In this document: positions 34,486 to 42,187 of the stretch, piece by piece
How the letters are laid out: every line of letters starts with the position of its first letter
Position numbering within the stretch: position 1 is the stretch's first letter
Assembly (NCBI GenBank): GCA_001804815.1
Contig: MHBI01000099.1
Location: forward strand, 186,001 to 250,000
Reading direction: 5' to 3'
Origin: Lentisphaerae bacterium GWF2_50_93
Lineage (GTDB): Bacteria > Verrucomicrobiota > Lentisphaeria > Victivallales > GWF2-50-93
DNA length: 64,000 bases
Notes under the pieces: generated by a model
The model's input: the letters and a program-made list of their open reading frames with translations, nothing else
What the model was told of the DNA's origin: nothing
The model's database searches: none
Program-made: the position numbers and the translations under genes

Positions 34486-36414
34486 TTAAGACATCCTTCC
34501 GAGATAGCTGGCGTGTGGTTTCAATTTCTTAACGATAATGCCGTTCCTGATTTTTGTCGATCCATCTGCCCAGAAATCAGTCAGGCTGGAACACTCGATG
34601 CCATGAGCTTTAAGGTCGAGGGACATGGTCTTTTCCTTGTCGCTCCAGTTGGTCAGCATTATCCTGTGGCCTCCTGAAGCCTTTTGGATCCATATGGATG
34701 GATGCTCAGACTGGAACAGGTCCAGAGGAATCCCCGCCTCGCCACGTTCCGCGGAGACGGTCCTGCGCAGCAGGTCCAGTCCAGCCTTATTAAGTCGGGG
34801 GAGGTTGTCGGAAAGATTAATGCAGCCTCCGCTTATGATCACCAGCCCCAGCAAAGTCTTCGCCTCTTCAATGGTTGCTGAAGCAAAGGCATTGTCGGTT
34901 CCAATGGCATCTTTCTCCGACTTGTCCGGAGTCACAAACACAAGACATGGTTTCAAGTCGTTAAGTGCAGGATCCTTGGAAGTCTGCGGGCCGCGGCATA
35001 ATGCAAAATCCGGGTCATTGTCCCACAGTCGGCCCTGGGACCAGAACCTTGCCGCAATAGATGATGAATTCTCCTTGATGCAGCGCCAGTCGGCATGCAC
35101 ATCGCCGGAACTGCGGACGCTGTCGACCAGCTGGTCTCCCGCTTCGAAGTTATAGTTGCATCCGAGTATCCGGGCCTTGCCTTTTGTCGCCGTCCGTATT
35201 GGTTCGACTATCTTTCCGATAATCTCCCCTCTTGGTACAGATGGATCGGAGAAATTCCTCGCCTTCAGAGTCTGGCCAAGGAAATCAAGCTTGAAGAACT
35301 TATAGCCCATCTTAACATATCTTGAAAAAAGGTTGTAGAGCCATTCTCTGGAATCTTTACGCGTCGGATCCAGTATGAAACCGTATCTCCGCATGCATTC
35401 GAACGCCAGACATGGCTTTCCAGACACACCTTTTGCCATCATCTCAGTTTTAACCTGGGCCATCCGGCTATGCGGTTCAATGGCGGTCGGAGCGATCCAT
35501 AGACCCGGTTCAAAACCCATCTCGGTCAATTTATGCGCCAGATATTCCATGCCGTTCGGGAATAATGGATTCGCATCCCACTCTCCATAGCAGTATTGCC
35601 AGCCATCGTCTATCGTTATACGCTTGATATGCTTGCTTAGCACGGGATCGTTTTTTATGAAAGCTGCATTTTTCAAGACTTCTTCCTCGGAGATTGTCCA
35701 ACGGTAGTAGTCCCAGCTGTTCCATCCAGGTTCCTGGAGGATTATCTCCTTGCCCTGCGTGCGTTCGCCTTCTCCGTAGGCTGTCATCAGGTCATGCCCA
35801 TTTGCCGAGGCAAAGATGCTGACATGTTCGGATGCTATTTTCTTTTTTACACATGGATTGATGATGCTTGAGACCGTTAGTCCTGAGATTTTCCTGCCGT
35901 TGATTTTGCCAGTGACGCAGGACAGGTTTTTCTGGCGCAGTGGATGAGTGAATTGAAGATGCGCGCCTCCAGAGGTTACCATGGTCTGGAATGTGCTCCT
36001 GAAATCACTGTTAACAGGGGTTTTGATCATTCTGCACCCACCCATGGTGCGCCCGTGTTCCAGCACGTGATCAGCCTGCATGGCGGGAACCATCAGCGGT
36101 ATCAGGTTGACGCAGCAAAGTTTCTTCGAGAGTTCCAGCTCGATATGAATTTTAATTCCCGCAACGTTGTTTTTGTTCAAGGCAGGAGAAAATATCAACT
36201 TCGCCTTGCCCAGGGCTGTTTTCATTCCGATGATCAATTTATTCGGCGCGTCCTGGATTACTTTCCAGTCCGATGTCTTATAAGAAGTTTTGGATTCCTC
36301 CATGAGGGCCGTGCAGTTGTTCAGGCTGAATTTGCCCAGCTTCAGATTGTAGCTGGCGTCTCCAGCATTTACTGACAGTTCGACATCCTGCCATTGTTTG
36401 CTTATGACTGACAT
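34486..36414 (-). CDS. GH36-type alpha-galactosidase-like glycosidase
   Basis: 642 residues. The N-terminal beta-sandwich is about 1-230. The barrel begins with EPGWNSWDYYRWT and contains KRITIDDGWQYCYGEWDANP, FEPGLWIAPTAIEP, the nucleophile Asp in GYKFFKLDFLG (about residue 370) and the acid/base Asp in VRSSGDVHADW. This order is that of GH36/GH27 retaining alpha-galactosidases. A C-terminal beta-domain ends with IMLTNWSDKEKTMSLDL. No signal peptide, so it would act on imported oligosaccharides. I chose the ATG at MSVISKQ because GGGGAA stands 5 nt upstream and overlaps an earlier ATG. It is first of a two-gene unit with the esterase, downstream of a palindromic repeat. Related specificities such as alpha-N-acetylgalactosaminidase cannot be excluded. 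Confidence 0.84.
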   Translation of the reverse strand: MSVISKQWQDVELSVNAGDASYNLKLGKFSLNNCTALMEESKTSYKTSDWKVIQDAPNKLIIGMKTALGKAKLIFSPALNKNNVAGIKIHIELELSKKLCCVNLIPLMVPAMQADHVLEHGRTMGGCRMIKTPVNSDFRSTFQTMVTSGGAHLQFTHPLRQKNLSCVTGKINGRKISGLTVSSIINPCVKKKIASEHVSIFASANGHDLMTAYGEGERTQGKEIILQEPGWNSWDYYRWTISEEEVLKNAAFIKNDPVLSKHIKRITIDDGWQYCYGEWDANPLFPNGMEYLAHKLTEMGFEPGLWIAPTAIEPHSRMAQVKTEMMAKGVSGKPCLAFECMRRYGFILDPTRKDSREWLYNLFSRYVKMGYKFFKLDFLGQTLKARNFSDPSVPRGEIIGKIVEPIRTATKGKARILGCNYNFEAGDQLVDSVRSSGDVHADWRCIKENSSSIAARFWSQGRLWDNDPDFALCRGPQTSKDPALNDLKPCLVFVTPDKSEKDAIGTDNAFASATIEEAKTLLGLVIISGGCINLSDNLPRLNKAGLDLLRRTVSAERGEAGIPLDLFQSEHPSIWIQKASGGHRIMLTNWSDKEKTMSLDLKAHGIECSSLTDFWADGSTKIRNGIIVKKLKPHASYLGRMS

Positions 36415-36513
36415 TTTATTCCCCATAATCTTGTTTTAGGATCAAATTAATTTCCTGTCTTCTGCGAATTGCGAAATTCGCACGTTGTCACGCTCGTAAA
36501 TCAAATCCGCTAA

Positions 36514-36788
36514 ACCTGTCCCGGACAGGTATGCCTGAGCTACTATATGCATTATTGCATTGAAATAACATATCTATAAACTTGCGTCCCAGAGGGACGT
36601 AATGGAAATAGGCAGGGGCTTCAGCCCCTGTTTATTTCCGTCGTTGCATCCGCGTGCCGTTGGTACGCGATATCAATATCTCGATTTTACGGTTTTCACG
36701 GCGTACCTACGGAACGCCTAATTACATATAATCCATTCAACAGGGGCTGAAGCCCCTGCCTATTCTCATCCTGTCCCAGCCGGGACAG
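36514..36788. repeat. Nested palindromic element (REP/MITE-like) with perfect 26-bp inverted repeats
   Basis: The 420-nt gap between two genes of the - strand cluster holds no gene. It contains, in order: palindrome ACCTGTCC-C-GGACAGGT (36514); CGTCCC-AGA-GGGACG (36585); a 26-bp arm (36607-36632) whose exact inverse lies at 36739-36764; an inner pair GGTACGC (36662) / GCGTACC (36701); and CTGTCCC-AGCC-GGGACAG (36771). Each 26-bp arm itself contains AGGGGCT-TC-AGCCCCT and can form its own hairpin. The symmetry suggests a mobile, non-coding element or a REP-type sequence. Confidence 0.72.
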
Positions 36789-36850
36789 ACAAAACGCACC
36801 AACTTCAGATATTTCCAAAATGCGCATAGTAGATAGGCTGAAATGCACGG

Positions 36851-38062
36851 TTACTTTTCGCCTTTTATGAGGGATTTTCCTAGGAGCTCGAATGCGGCGA
36901 CAATGGAAATCGGGGCATTTGTCCAGCCGGAGTATATGCTGTTTGCGCCTCCTTCAAAACGGTCGCCGCCTCCCCAGCTTTTAGTTTTGAGATCGTACAT
37001 TCCGCGCCAGCATCCACGAAGGTGTTTTTCCGGAGACCTGTCCTGGATCTTCAAAAGAAGCCCCGTTGCCTTATCAAATGATGCCCTGTATTTTCCGTCC
37101 TGCGACAATGCACACAGCGTATGCAGTCCAAGAAGCACCCAGTTCTGGGTATAGATGGTATCCACCAGATGTTCGCCTACCGGGGCTTCCTTGCCCCATT
37201 CGCTTGGGATGTTGCCGGTGCGCATGTCCTGTTTGGATAGAAGTCTGTCAGCGGATTCCATCGCTGTGGCTTCTATCACTCTGTTTTTGAGAAATGCAGC
37301 GGCTATTGATTGTCCGATTACGATGTAGGCATGTTCGCTCGTGGTGAAGCTGTCCTTGTTCGCATCAAGATAGTCATTGTACTTAAGGATGGCCTTCGAG
37401 TATTTATCTTCTCCAGTCTCCCTGAATGCAAAGGCAAATGCCATGCAGGCGAGGGAGCCCCAGTGCGGGCTTTTCAAATCGCCCAGCCATACGTATCTGC
37501 CGTCCTTGACCTCTATTTCCGGGAACTGGCATGAGAACGCCTCTTCCATTGCACTTGCCACCTGCAGGGAAGTATTCACCATGTCGAATTTCACGCCCAG
37601 GTCAGGTGCGAGTTTCGCAATTATCATGGGGATCACGCAGTTCCATGCGTTGTCATCGAAATATATCTCAGTAAGCCAGCGCGCGTTTGACCAGCGCCAT
37701 ACGCCCTTGGGATGCGGTTCACTGGCCGTGTTCCTCATTCCGCTCCGGCAGTAGAGGTAAGTGAGAATGTTTTCAGCCGTGTCATAGTATTTTCTTTCTC
37801 CTAAGGCTTCTGAAGCCAGCAAGTACATGAGCGCTGTTTCAAAGCAGCAGTCCGGCCTGCGATGTTCGCTGATGCTGTAATCGCCATGCCTGGTGTACGC
37901 CGGAAATGCCTCATATGTCTTTTCCAATGCCTCATTGCCCTCTGTCAACAGCACCCGTTCTCCGACGCCCCACGAACCGTCCGGCGGATCCATAACTCCT
38001 GACTTTTCGAACCATTTGATGTTCAGCCTGAGGCTTTTCTCCAGCTTTAACTTATCCAGCAT
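36851..38062 (-). CDS. (alpha/alpha)6-barrel protein, putative carbohydrate-active enzyme
   Basis: 403 residues. Helix pairs recur at about 50-residue spacing (CCFETALMYLLASEALGERK, WNCVIPMIIAKLAPDL, HWGSLACMAFAFAFRETGED, AYIVIGQSIAAAFLKNR, QNWVLLGLHTLCALSQDGK), the build of (alpha/alpha)6 barrels such as GH88/GH105 unsaturated uronyl hydrolases, GH127-like enzymes and AGE epimerases. I cannot fix the family. No signal peptide is seen. GGAG lies 8 nt before the ATG, and the AGE-type gene ends 17 nt upstream, so the two are co-transcribed and may act on the same sugar. Confidence 0.7.
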   Translation of the reverse strand: MLDKLKLEKSLRLNIKWFEKSGVMDPPDGSWGVGERVLLTEGNEALEKTYEAFPAYTRHGDYSISEHRRPDCCFETALMYLLASEALGERKYYDTAENILTYLYCRSGMRNTASEPHPKGVWRWSNARWLTEIYFDDNAWNCVIPMIIAKLAPDLGVKFDMVNTSLQVASAMEEAFSCQFPEIEVKDGRYVWLGDLKSPHWGSLACMAFAFAFRETGEDKYSKAILKYNDYLDANKDSFTTSEHAYIVIGQSIAAAFLKNRVIEATAMESADRLLSKQDMRTGNIPSEWGKEAPVGEHLVDTIYTQNWVLLGLHTLCALSQDGKYRASFDKATGLLLKIQDRSPEKHLRGCWRGMYDLKTKSWGGGDRFEGGANSIYSGWTNAPISIVAAFELLGKSLIKGEK

Positions 38063-38079
38063 TTCAATTTCTCCTGTTT

Positions 38080-39258
38080 TTACGAATTATGATTCTGAAT
38101 CATGTCGAGCTGCCCGATGCCTTCCAGCAGGAAGCGCGGCAGATGGAAGAAGCTTTTCCACTTGCCACCTTTGAGGCGGTGCGTGACATTTCCCTGGCGG
38201 TCAAGATATCCGTACCACTCGCCATATTTCTTGTCGGGATAATGCTTCCATGTCCATGCATCAGTCTTTTCAAACCATTCCTTAAATACGTCTTTGCCGG
38301 TGATGCGGTATGCGTAGAGAAGCGCTACCAGTGCTTCGTTGTGAACCCACCACAGCTTCATATTGGCCTGCAGTTCAATATGCGGCTTGTCCAGGACATC
38401 CATAAAGTAATACATTCCGCCATTCTTTTTGTCCCAACCGAATTCCATCAGTCCTGCAATCGCGTCGCAGGCGGGCTTCAACAGATCCTTGCGCCCGTTC
38501 AGTTCGGCGTACTTCAATATGAACCACATGGATTCCAGTCCATGTCCCGGGTTGATATGTCTCCCATCGGAGGAATTCAGATCAAAGGTTCCGTCTTCGT
38601 TCACGTTTTCGAATATGACTTTGAATTTCGGATTCCAGAACTTCTCCATCACGAAATCGACGGCGGAGGCGGTCTCCCTGTCGTAGGCGTCGGTGCCCAG
38701 GCAGTCCTTCATCACCAGTCCCAGGTTGGCCAGGATCATGTATTGACCGAGATTATGGCGGCGTGTGCTTCCCGCGAGGCTCTTTTCCCATTGGAGCTTT
38801 GGGTTGCCCATGCGGCCTATATAGTTTTTCATGGCTTTTTCAGCTTCTGTCCTGTAGCGGTTTTCACCTGTCGCCTTGAACAGGGCGGCGGAACCCATCG
38901 CGGCGAAACAGTCCGAGAATATGCTGTACGGGGCGACTGACGGTGTCCCGTCACGATTCAAGGCAAAGTAGTAATAGCCATCCTTGCTTTTGCCGTTTTT
39001 CACAAGGAAATCAAAACCTCTGCGTGCGATATCGAGCCATTTCTTCTTACCGTATTGGCTCATGGAAAGAGTAGCGAACATATAAACGATCCGCCACTGC
39101 ATCCACATGTATTTTTTGTCGTCATAGACTGAGCCGTCACGGTCAAGCGAGGTGAAATAACCTCCAAATTTCCTGTCCTGACAGTTCTTCTCCCAGAAGG
39201 GAATGGTTCTTTCGAGCAGCTCACTTTCGTATTTCCGCCGGTAATTACTAACATTCAT
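38080..39258 (-). CDS. AGE-family epimerase (N-acylglucosamine or cellobiose 2-epimerase type)
   Basis: 392 residues, the usual family length. The barrel signature GGYFTSLDRDG near residues 32-42, MWMQWRIVYMFATL, and the three conserved catalytic-site His residues are present: His239 in NPGHGLESMW, His306 in WWVHNEAL and His372 in FHLPR. Members interconvert the C2 epimers of free sugars (GlcNAc/ManNAc, cellobiose/glucosylmannose, mannose/glucose) in the cytoplasm without metals. A close tie to sialic acid chemistry is possible given the aldolase and sialidase genes 10 kb away, but this is only context. GGAG lies 9 nt before the ATG. Confidence 0.87.
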   Translation of the reverse strand: MNVSNYRRKYESELLERTIPFWEKNCQDRKFGGYFTSLDRDGSVYDDKKYMWMQWRIVYMFATLSMSQYGKKKWLDIARRGFDFLVKNGKSKDGYYYFALNRDGTPSVAPYSIFSDCFAAMGSAALFKATGENRYRTEAEKAMKNYIGRMGNPKLQWEKSLAGSTRRHNLGQYMILANLGLVMKDCLGTDAYDRETASAVDFVMEKFWNPKFKVIFENVNEDGTFDLNSSDGRHINPGHGLESMWFILKYAELNGRKDLLKPACDAIAGLMEFGWDKKNGGMYYFMDVLDKPHIELQANMKLWWVHNEALVALLYAYRITGKDVFKEWFEKTDAWTWKHYPDKKYGEWYGYLDRQGNVTHRLKGGKWKSFFHLPRFLLEGIGQLDMIQNHNS

Positions 39259-39323
39259 GAGAATATCTCCAGTTTGTAAATTATGTCAACATTAAAATTA
39301 GGCTATTCTCGCCGGGACTTGTC

Positions 39324-39383
39324 GGAACGCCACCAACGTGGTGGCATCTATTTATTCGATGCCGGCAGGGGTGCCGGCGTTCC
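39324..39383. repeat. Cruciform palindromic repeat
   Basis: An outer stem GGAACGCC (39324-39331) / GGCGTTCC (39376-39383) encloses CACC-AACGT-GGTG and GCCGGC-AGGGGT-GCCGGC arms plus GGCATC (39343) / GATGCC (39358). The segment can fold as a three- or four-armed junction. It fills the gap between two genes of the - strand cluster and resembles REP-type sequences, but shares no obvious sequence with the element at 36514. Confidence 0.62.
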
Positions 39384-39406
39384 TTAAAACACCATTCCCT
39401 GTAAGA

Positions 39407-41836
39407 TCATTTTATAACAACATCAAATTCCAATTTTGACCAGTCCAGATCTATCTCGTTGTTGAATTCTAGACGATAGGTCTTTTCCGTCAATTCCTTC
39501 TGGTCTGACAGTTCAACGCAAATCCATGAATAGAATTCGAATTTACCGCGGCGTGTGCGGAATGCCAGTTTTTTCCTTCCTTTCATTCCGGGGATCCTGT
39601 GGACGGCTATCCATGGGGTGACAACTCCGGGCCAGAGGTAATGCTCCGGATCAGGCGCGTCCTTTACAAGTCCTTCGGATGACAGGAAGCCCAGCAGTCT
39701 CTCTTTCCTGCCGGAGAGATCGACCAGCTCAATTGTGTTCTCATATAAATCCCACCAGATGGAGTCTTCATATGTATTCACGAAATTAGGCACCCATGCC
39801 CTGATGTATGCTTCCTTCCATGCGGGAGGATTTCTTCGTCTTGATATCTCGTCCTGGATGGATTTTCTTAGAGCAGCTCCCTCTTTTCCCTCTCCGGGGT
39901 ATGGAGCTGAGAAATCTTCGAGCCTGCCTTTCCATTTTCCTGGTTCTGAAGTGAACAGCCAGGCGGAAAGTCCGTGACCGATTGTTTCAGCACTCAACAG
40001 TTTGCTTCTTTTTTCAGGATTATAAAAATCCGGTTTGGGAATTGCTTCCGGCCCAAGGCGAATGCAGTAATCATTGTTTTCAGCGCCCAATTTGGAGAAG
40101 TCCGGAGCAAGTGAAATATTGTTTTTGTCGCTGGAGAAGTTGCTGGCGATGAGCAGCATCTCACCCTTCCTGTTCACGAACGCACAGGTGCCGGTGTTCC
40201 TGCTCTTGAGCCTGAATACTTCTGCAGGAGTGTTCTGGTCGCTGAATGCTGACACCTTGCCCTGTCCGTCGAATAGCCGCCATAGCCGCCACAGCGGACG
40301 TACAAAATTAACGGCCTGCGGTACCTGTGGATGATTCAGGGAGCTTGTCGGGAACTGGCATCCGAGATGGAGGAACGGCGACTGGGCGGTCGATGCCAGG
40401 AATGGCAGCATGGCGCGTGTGCGGTAGGTCGGGAATGCCGCTGTCCAGAGCGAGGAGGGGCAGATTGAGAGGCCGCTGAAGTACGAGTGTATGCTGCGGT
40501 TTTCAAGCAGTCTTCCTTTTTCCTGTTCACCACCCAGATAAAGGTCGCAGCTTGTCTGTCCGGCCGCGGAAAGGAATGAACCCGTGTGCGAGATGAAAAT
40601 TCCGTCAGGCCCGACAAATTCGCGGACCCTGCGCATTTTAAGGTCGTACAGACGCATCTTGAGCCGGCCTCCTGGCGCATTTTCATCTTCGTTTGTGATG
40701 AAGCTCCAGGCACCGCCGTAATCCATGTAGACGCCGTCGAAATTATATTTGAGATATGGACGCAGGCTTTCTCCTGAATCCTCCAGTATCTGATCCTCGT
40801 TTCCGCGGACGTAGAGTGCAAGCCGGAGCCCATGCTTCTTGCACGACTTGGAGACGCGTTTCATTTCCTTGTGATTATATGGGAACTCACCCTGCTTTAC
40901 ATCAAGACGCCATCCCTCGTGGACTATGAGGAGGTTTGCACCTTCGGCAGCTATGGCTCTGATCTGCCAGTCCGTAGGATAATGTTTCAGCATGTCAATA
41001 TAATGGTATATGCGGAGGGGCATTCTCGGGCGTTCCTTCGGGAACTGGCGTATTGTCCATCCCCAGGTGTTCCGCCACTGGCAGGCCCGTCCTTCGGTGA
41101 AGGTTTCCTTCTTCTGGAAGTTCCATCTGACAGCAGCCTTGTACTTGTCCCATTTGATTTCTGTTTCGGTGTTGCGAGGATCGCAGCCAAGGGAATTCCA
41201 GCATTCGACGAAGAATTCAATATGCTTGTCGCGCCGGTTGCCTTTCCCGAAATCAAATGCGAAAAAAGGGAGGATCCTGTTTTTCCAGATTCGTGAATCC
41301 CCCTTCGGGATCAGGCGTTCGAAACAAGCGCCCAGCGTCTGGATATCGGCTGCGACAACGCTCTTTCCTGGAAGCTGCCAGAAGGCCCATTCGCATTCGT
41401 GATCCTGTTCAAGTTCAACACCGAGTTCAAGATTGAAATCTGCGAGCTTCGCAGGTTCAAGTGTTTCAGTGTGGAAGAACGTCTTTACAAACGCAACGCC
41501 ATCATGGTAGAATTCATATTGGAGCGCGCAACGATAGTTCTTTAGGATTTCGCCGGACTCATATTTCCAGCCTATGCCATGGATATTTACGATCGCCTTT
41601 CCCTTGGCTGGGTCGTTTGTTATCTCGGCATTCATCCTGCCATTGATGAACGGAAATATTTTTTTGCCGCCGAGCGAGGCGGACATGGCCGGAGTTTTAG
41701 AGCGGTGGACCGGTTCTTCGTCGGAAAATCCTATGAAGGATGGAAAGCCGCCTAGATTCGCAGATAGTACAACCTTGAAACTGCAGGTGCTTATTGAAAT
41801 GCCGCCTGATTCCTTCTGTATGTTAATCCTGTCCAT
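39407..41836 (-). CDS. TIM-barrel glycoside-hydrolase-like protein (DUF6259-like)
   Basis: 809 residues, no signal peptide. An N-terminal beta-sandwich (about 1-260) is followed by a barrel (about 275-520) with GANLLIVHEGWRLD, HGLRLALYVRGNED, the candidate nucleophile Asp in YNFDGVYMDYGGAW and PDGIFISHTGSF. A C-terminal beta-domain follows (about 540-800). The layout is that of clan GH-D relatives (GH36/GH31-like) and of uncharacterised DUF6259 proteins common in this phylum; I cannot decide which. GAGGAGG precedes the ATG, and a good sigma-70 promoter lies about 90 bp upstream. It heads the - strand cluster epimerase - barrel protein - alpha-galactosidase - esterase. Confidence 0.7.
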   Translation of the reverse strand: MDRINIQKESGGISISTCSFKVVLSANLGGFPSFIGFSDEEPVHRSKTPAMSASLGGKKIFPFINGRMNAEITNDPAKGKAIVNIHGIGWKYESGEILKNYRCALQYEFYHDGVAFVKTFFHTETLEPAKLADFNLELGVELEQDHECEWAFWQLPGKSVVAADIQTLGACFERLIPKGDSRIWKNRILPFFAFDFGKGNRRDKHIEFFVECWNSLGCDPRNTETEIKWDKYKAAVRWNFQKKETFTEGRACQWRNTWGWTIRQFPKERPRMPLRIYHYIDMLKHYPTDWQIRAIAAEGANLLIVHEGWRLDVKQGEFPYNHKEMKRVSKSCKKHGLRLALYVRGNEDQILEDSGESLRPYLKYNFDGVYMDYGGAWSFITNEDENAPGGRLKMRLYDLKMRRVREFVGPDGIFISHTGSFLSAAGQTSCDLYLGGEQEKGRLLENRSIHSYFSGLSICPSSLWTAAFPTYRTRAMLPFLASTAQSPFLHLGCQFPTSSLNHPQVPQAVNFVRPLWRLWRLFDGQGKVSAFSDQNTPAEVFRLKSRNTGTCAFVNRKGEMLLIASNFSSDKNNISLAPDFSKLGAENNDYCIRLGPEAIPKPDFYNPEKRSKLLSAETIGHGLSAWLFTSEPGKWKGRLEDFSAPYPGEGKEGAALRKSIQDEISRRRNPPAWKEAYIRAWVPNFVNTYEDSIWWDLYENTIELVDLSGRKERLLGFLSSEGLVKDAPDPEHYLWPGVVTPWIAVHRIPGMKGRKKLAFRTRRGKFEFYSWICVELSDQKELTEKTYRLEFNNEIDLDWSKLEFDVVIK

Positions 41837-41923
41837 GCCTGCCTCCTCAAGTGTGTTTATTCGCTAGATCCATCTATGGGAATCATGGAAATCCAGCTTG
41901 ATTAAATATGTCATGTCATTATA

Positions 41924-41951
41924 ATAATAATATGAATTTAGATTTTGTCAA
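41924..41951 (-). promoter_or_regulatory. Sigma-70-type promoter of the - strand glycosidase cluster
   Basis: On the - strand a perfect -35 TTGACA (41946-41951) is followed after 16 bp by TATTAT (41924-41929); TATAAT occurs slightly further on. This lies about 90 bp upstream of the glycosidase start, in the 347-nt gap between divergent genes. No copy of the 21-bp operator is found here. Confidence 0.55.
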
Positions 41952-42002
41952 ATATTAGCCCGTGCGAAGACAGGTCCGGATGGATAAAATAAAGTTTCAA
42001 GT

Positions 42003-42172
42003 ACAGTAAGAATTTACAATTATTCAGTGTTTTTTAACAATAAACTCCTATTGTAACCTGTGCATTGATAATATAGGATGGATGCAGGTTCTTTTAACCA
42101 TGCCGTGATTTTGAAGATGCTGATATATAAGTTACAAAGTGAGGATTTATGATAAAGGCGCTTAGTCTTGCA
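42003..42172 (+). repeat. Duplicated promoter/gene-start segment, copy 1 (upstream of DUF4838 gene)
   Basis: The segment starts ACAGTAAGAATTTACAATT and ends in a ribosome-binding site, ATG and codons of MIKALSLA. A diverged copy lies at 44536-44695 on the same strand. Best-conserved stretches are TTTTAACAAT, ATGCAGGTTC (TGCAGGTTC in the other copy), GGGGATTTATGATAAA (GAGGATTTATGATAAA here) and GTTAGTCTTGC (CTTAGTCTTGC here). Confidence 0.65.
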
Positions 42173-42187
42173 CAGGAGGGTAAATGA
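42149..42187 (+). CDS. Twelve-codon leader frame, remnant of a Gfo/Idh/MocA-type gene start
   Basis: GAGG precedes an ATG that opens MIKALSLAQEGK; its TGA overlaps the ATG of the DUF4838 gene as ATGA. It could be translated and couple initiation of the next gene. The copy at 44672 continues MIKAVSLALIGAG, the typical first strand and glycine motif of a Gfo/Idh/MocA protein, so this leader is best read as the stub of such a gene whose body was replaced by the DUF4838 gene. Confidence 0.5.
   Translation: MIKALSLAQEGK

Noticed and set aside
36541-36580. Possible sixth operator on the - strand (TATGTTA, then TGCATAT) before the alpha-galactosidase gene.
   Set aside because: The core matches only 8 of 14 positions and no -10-like hexamer lies 20 nt downstream; it overlaps the palindromic element.
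38089-38940. A 283-codon open frame on the + strand.
   Set aside because: It lies opposite the AGE-type epimerase, whose catalytic His residues are all intact.
42149-42187. A transcription-attenuating leader peptide.
   Set aside because: The 12 codons show no run of regulatory codons and no terminator/antiterminator; similarity to the stub at 44672 explains it as a gene remnant.
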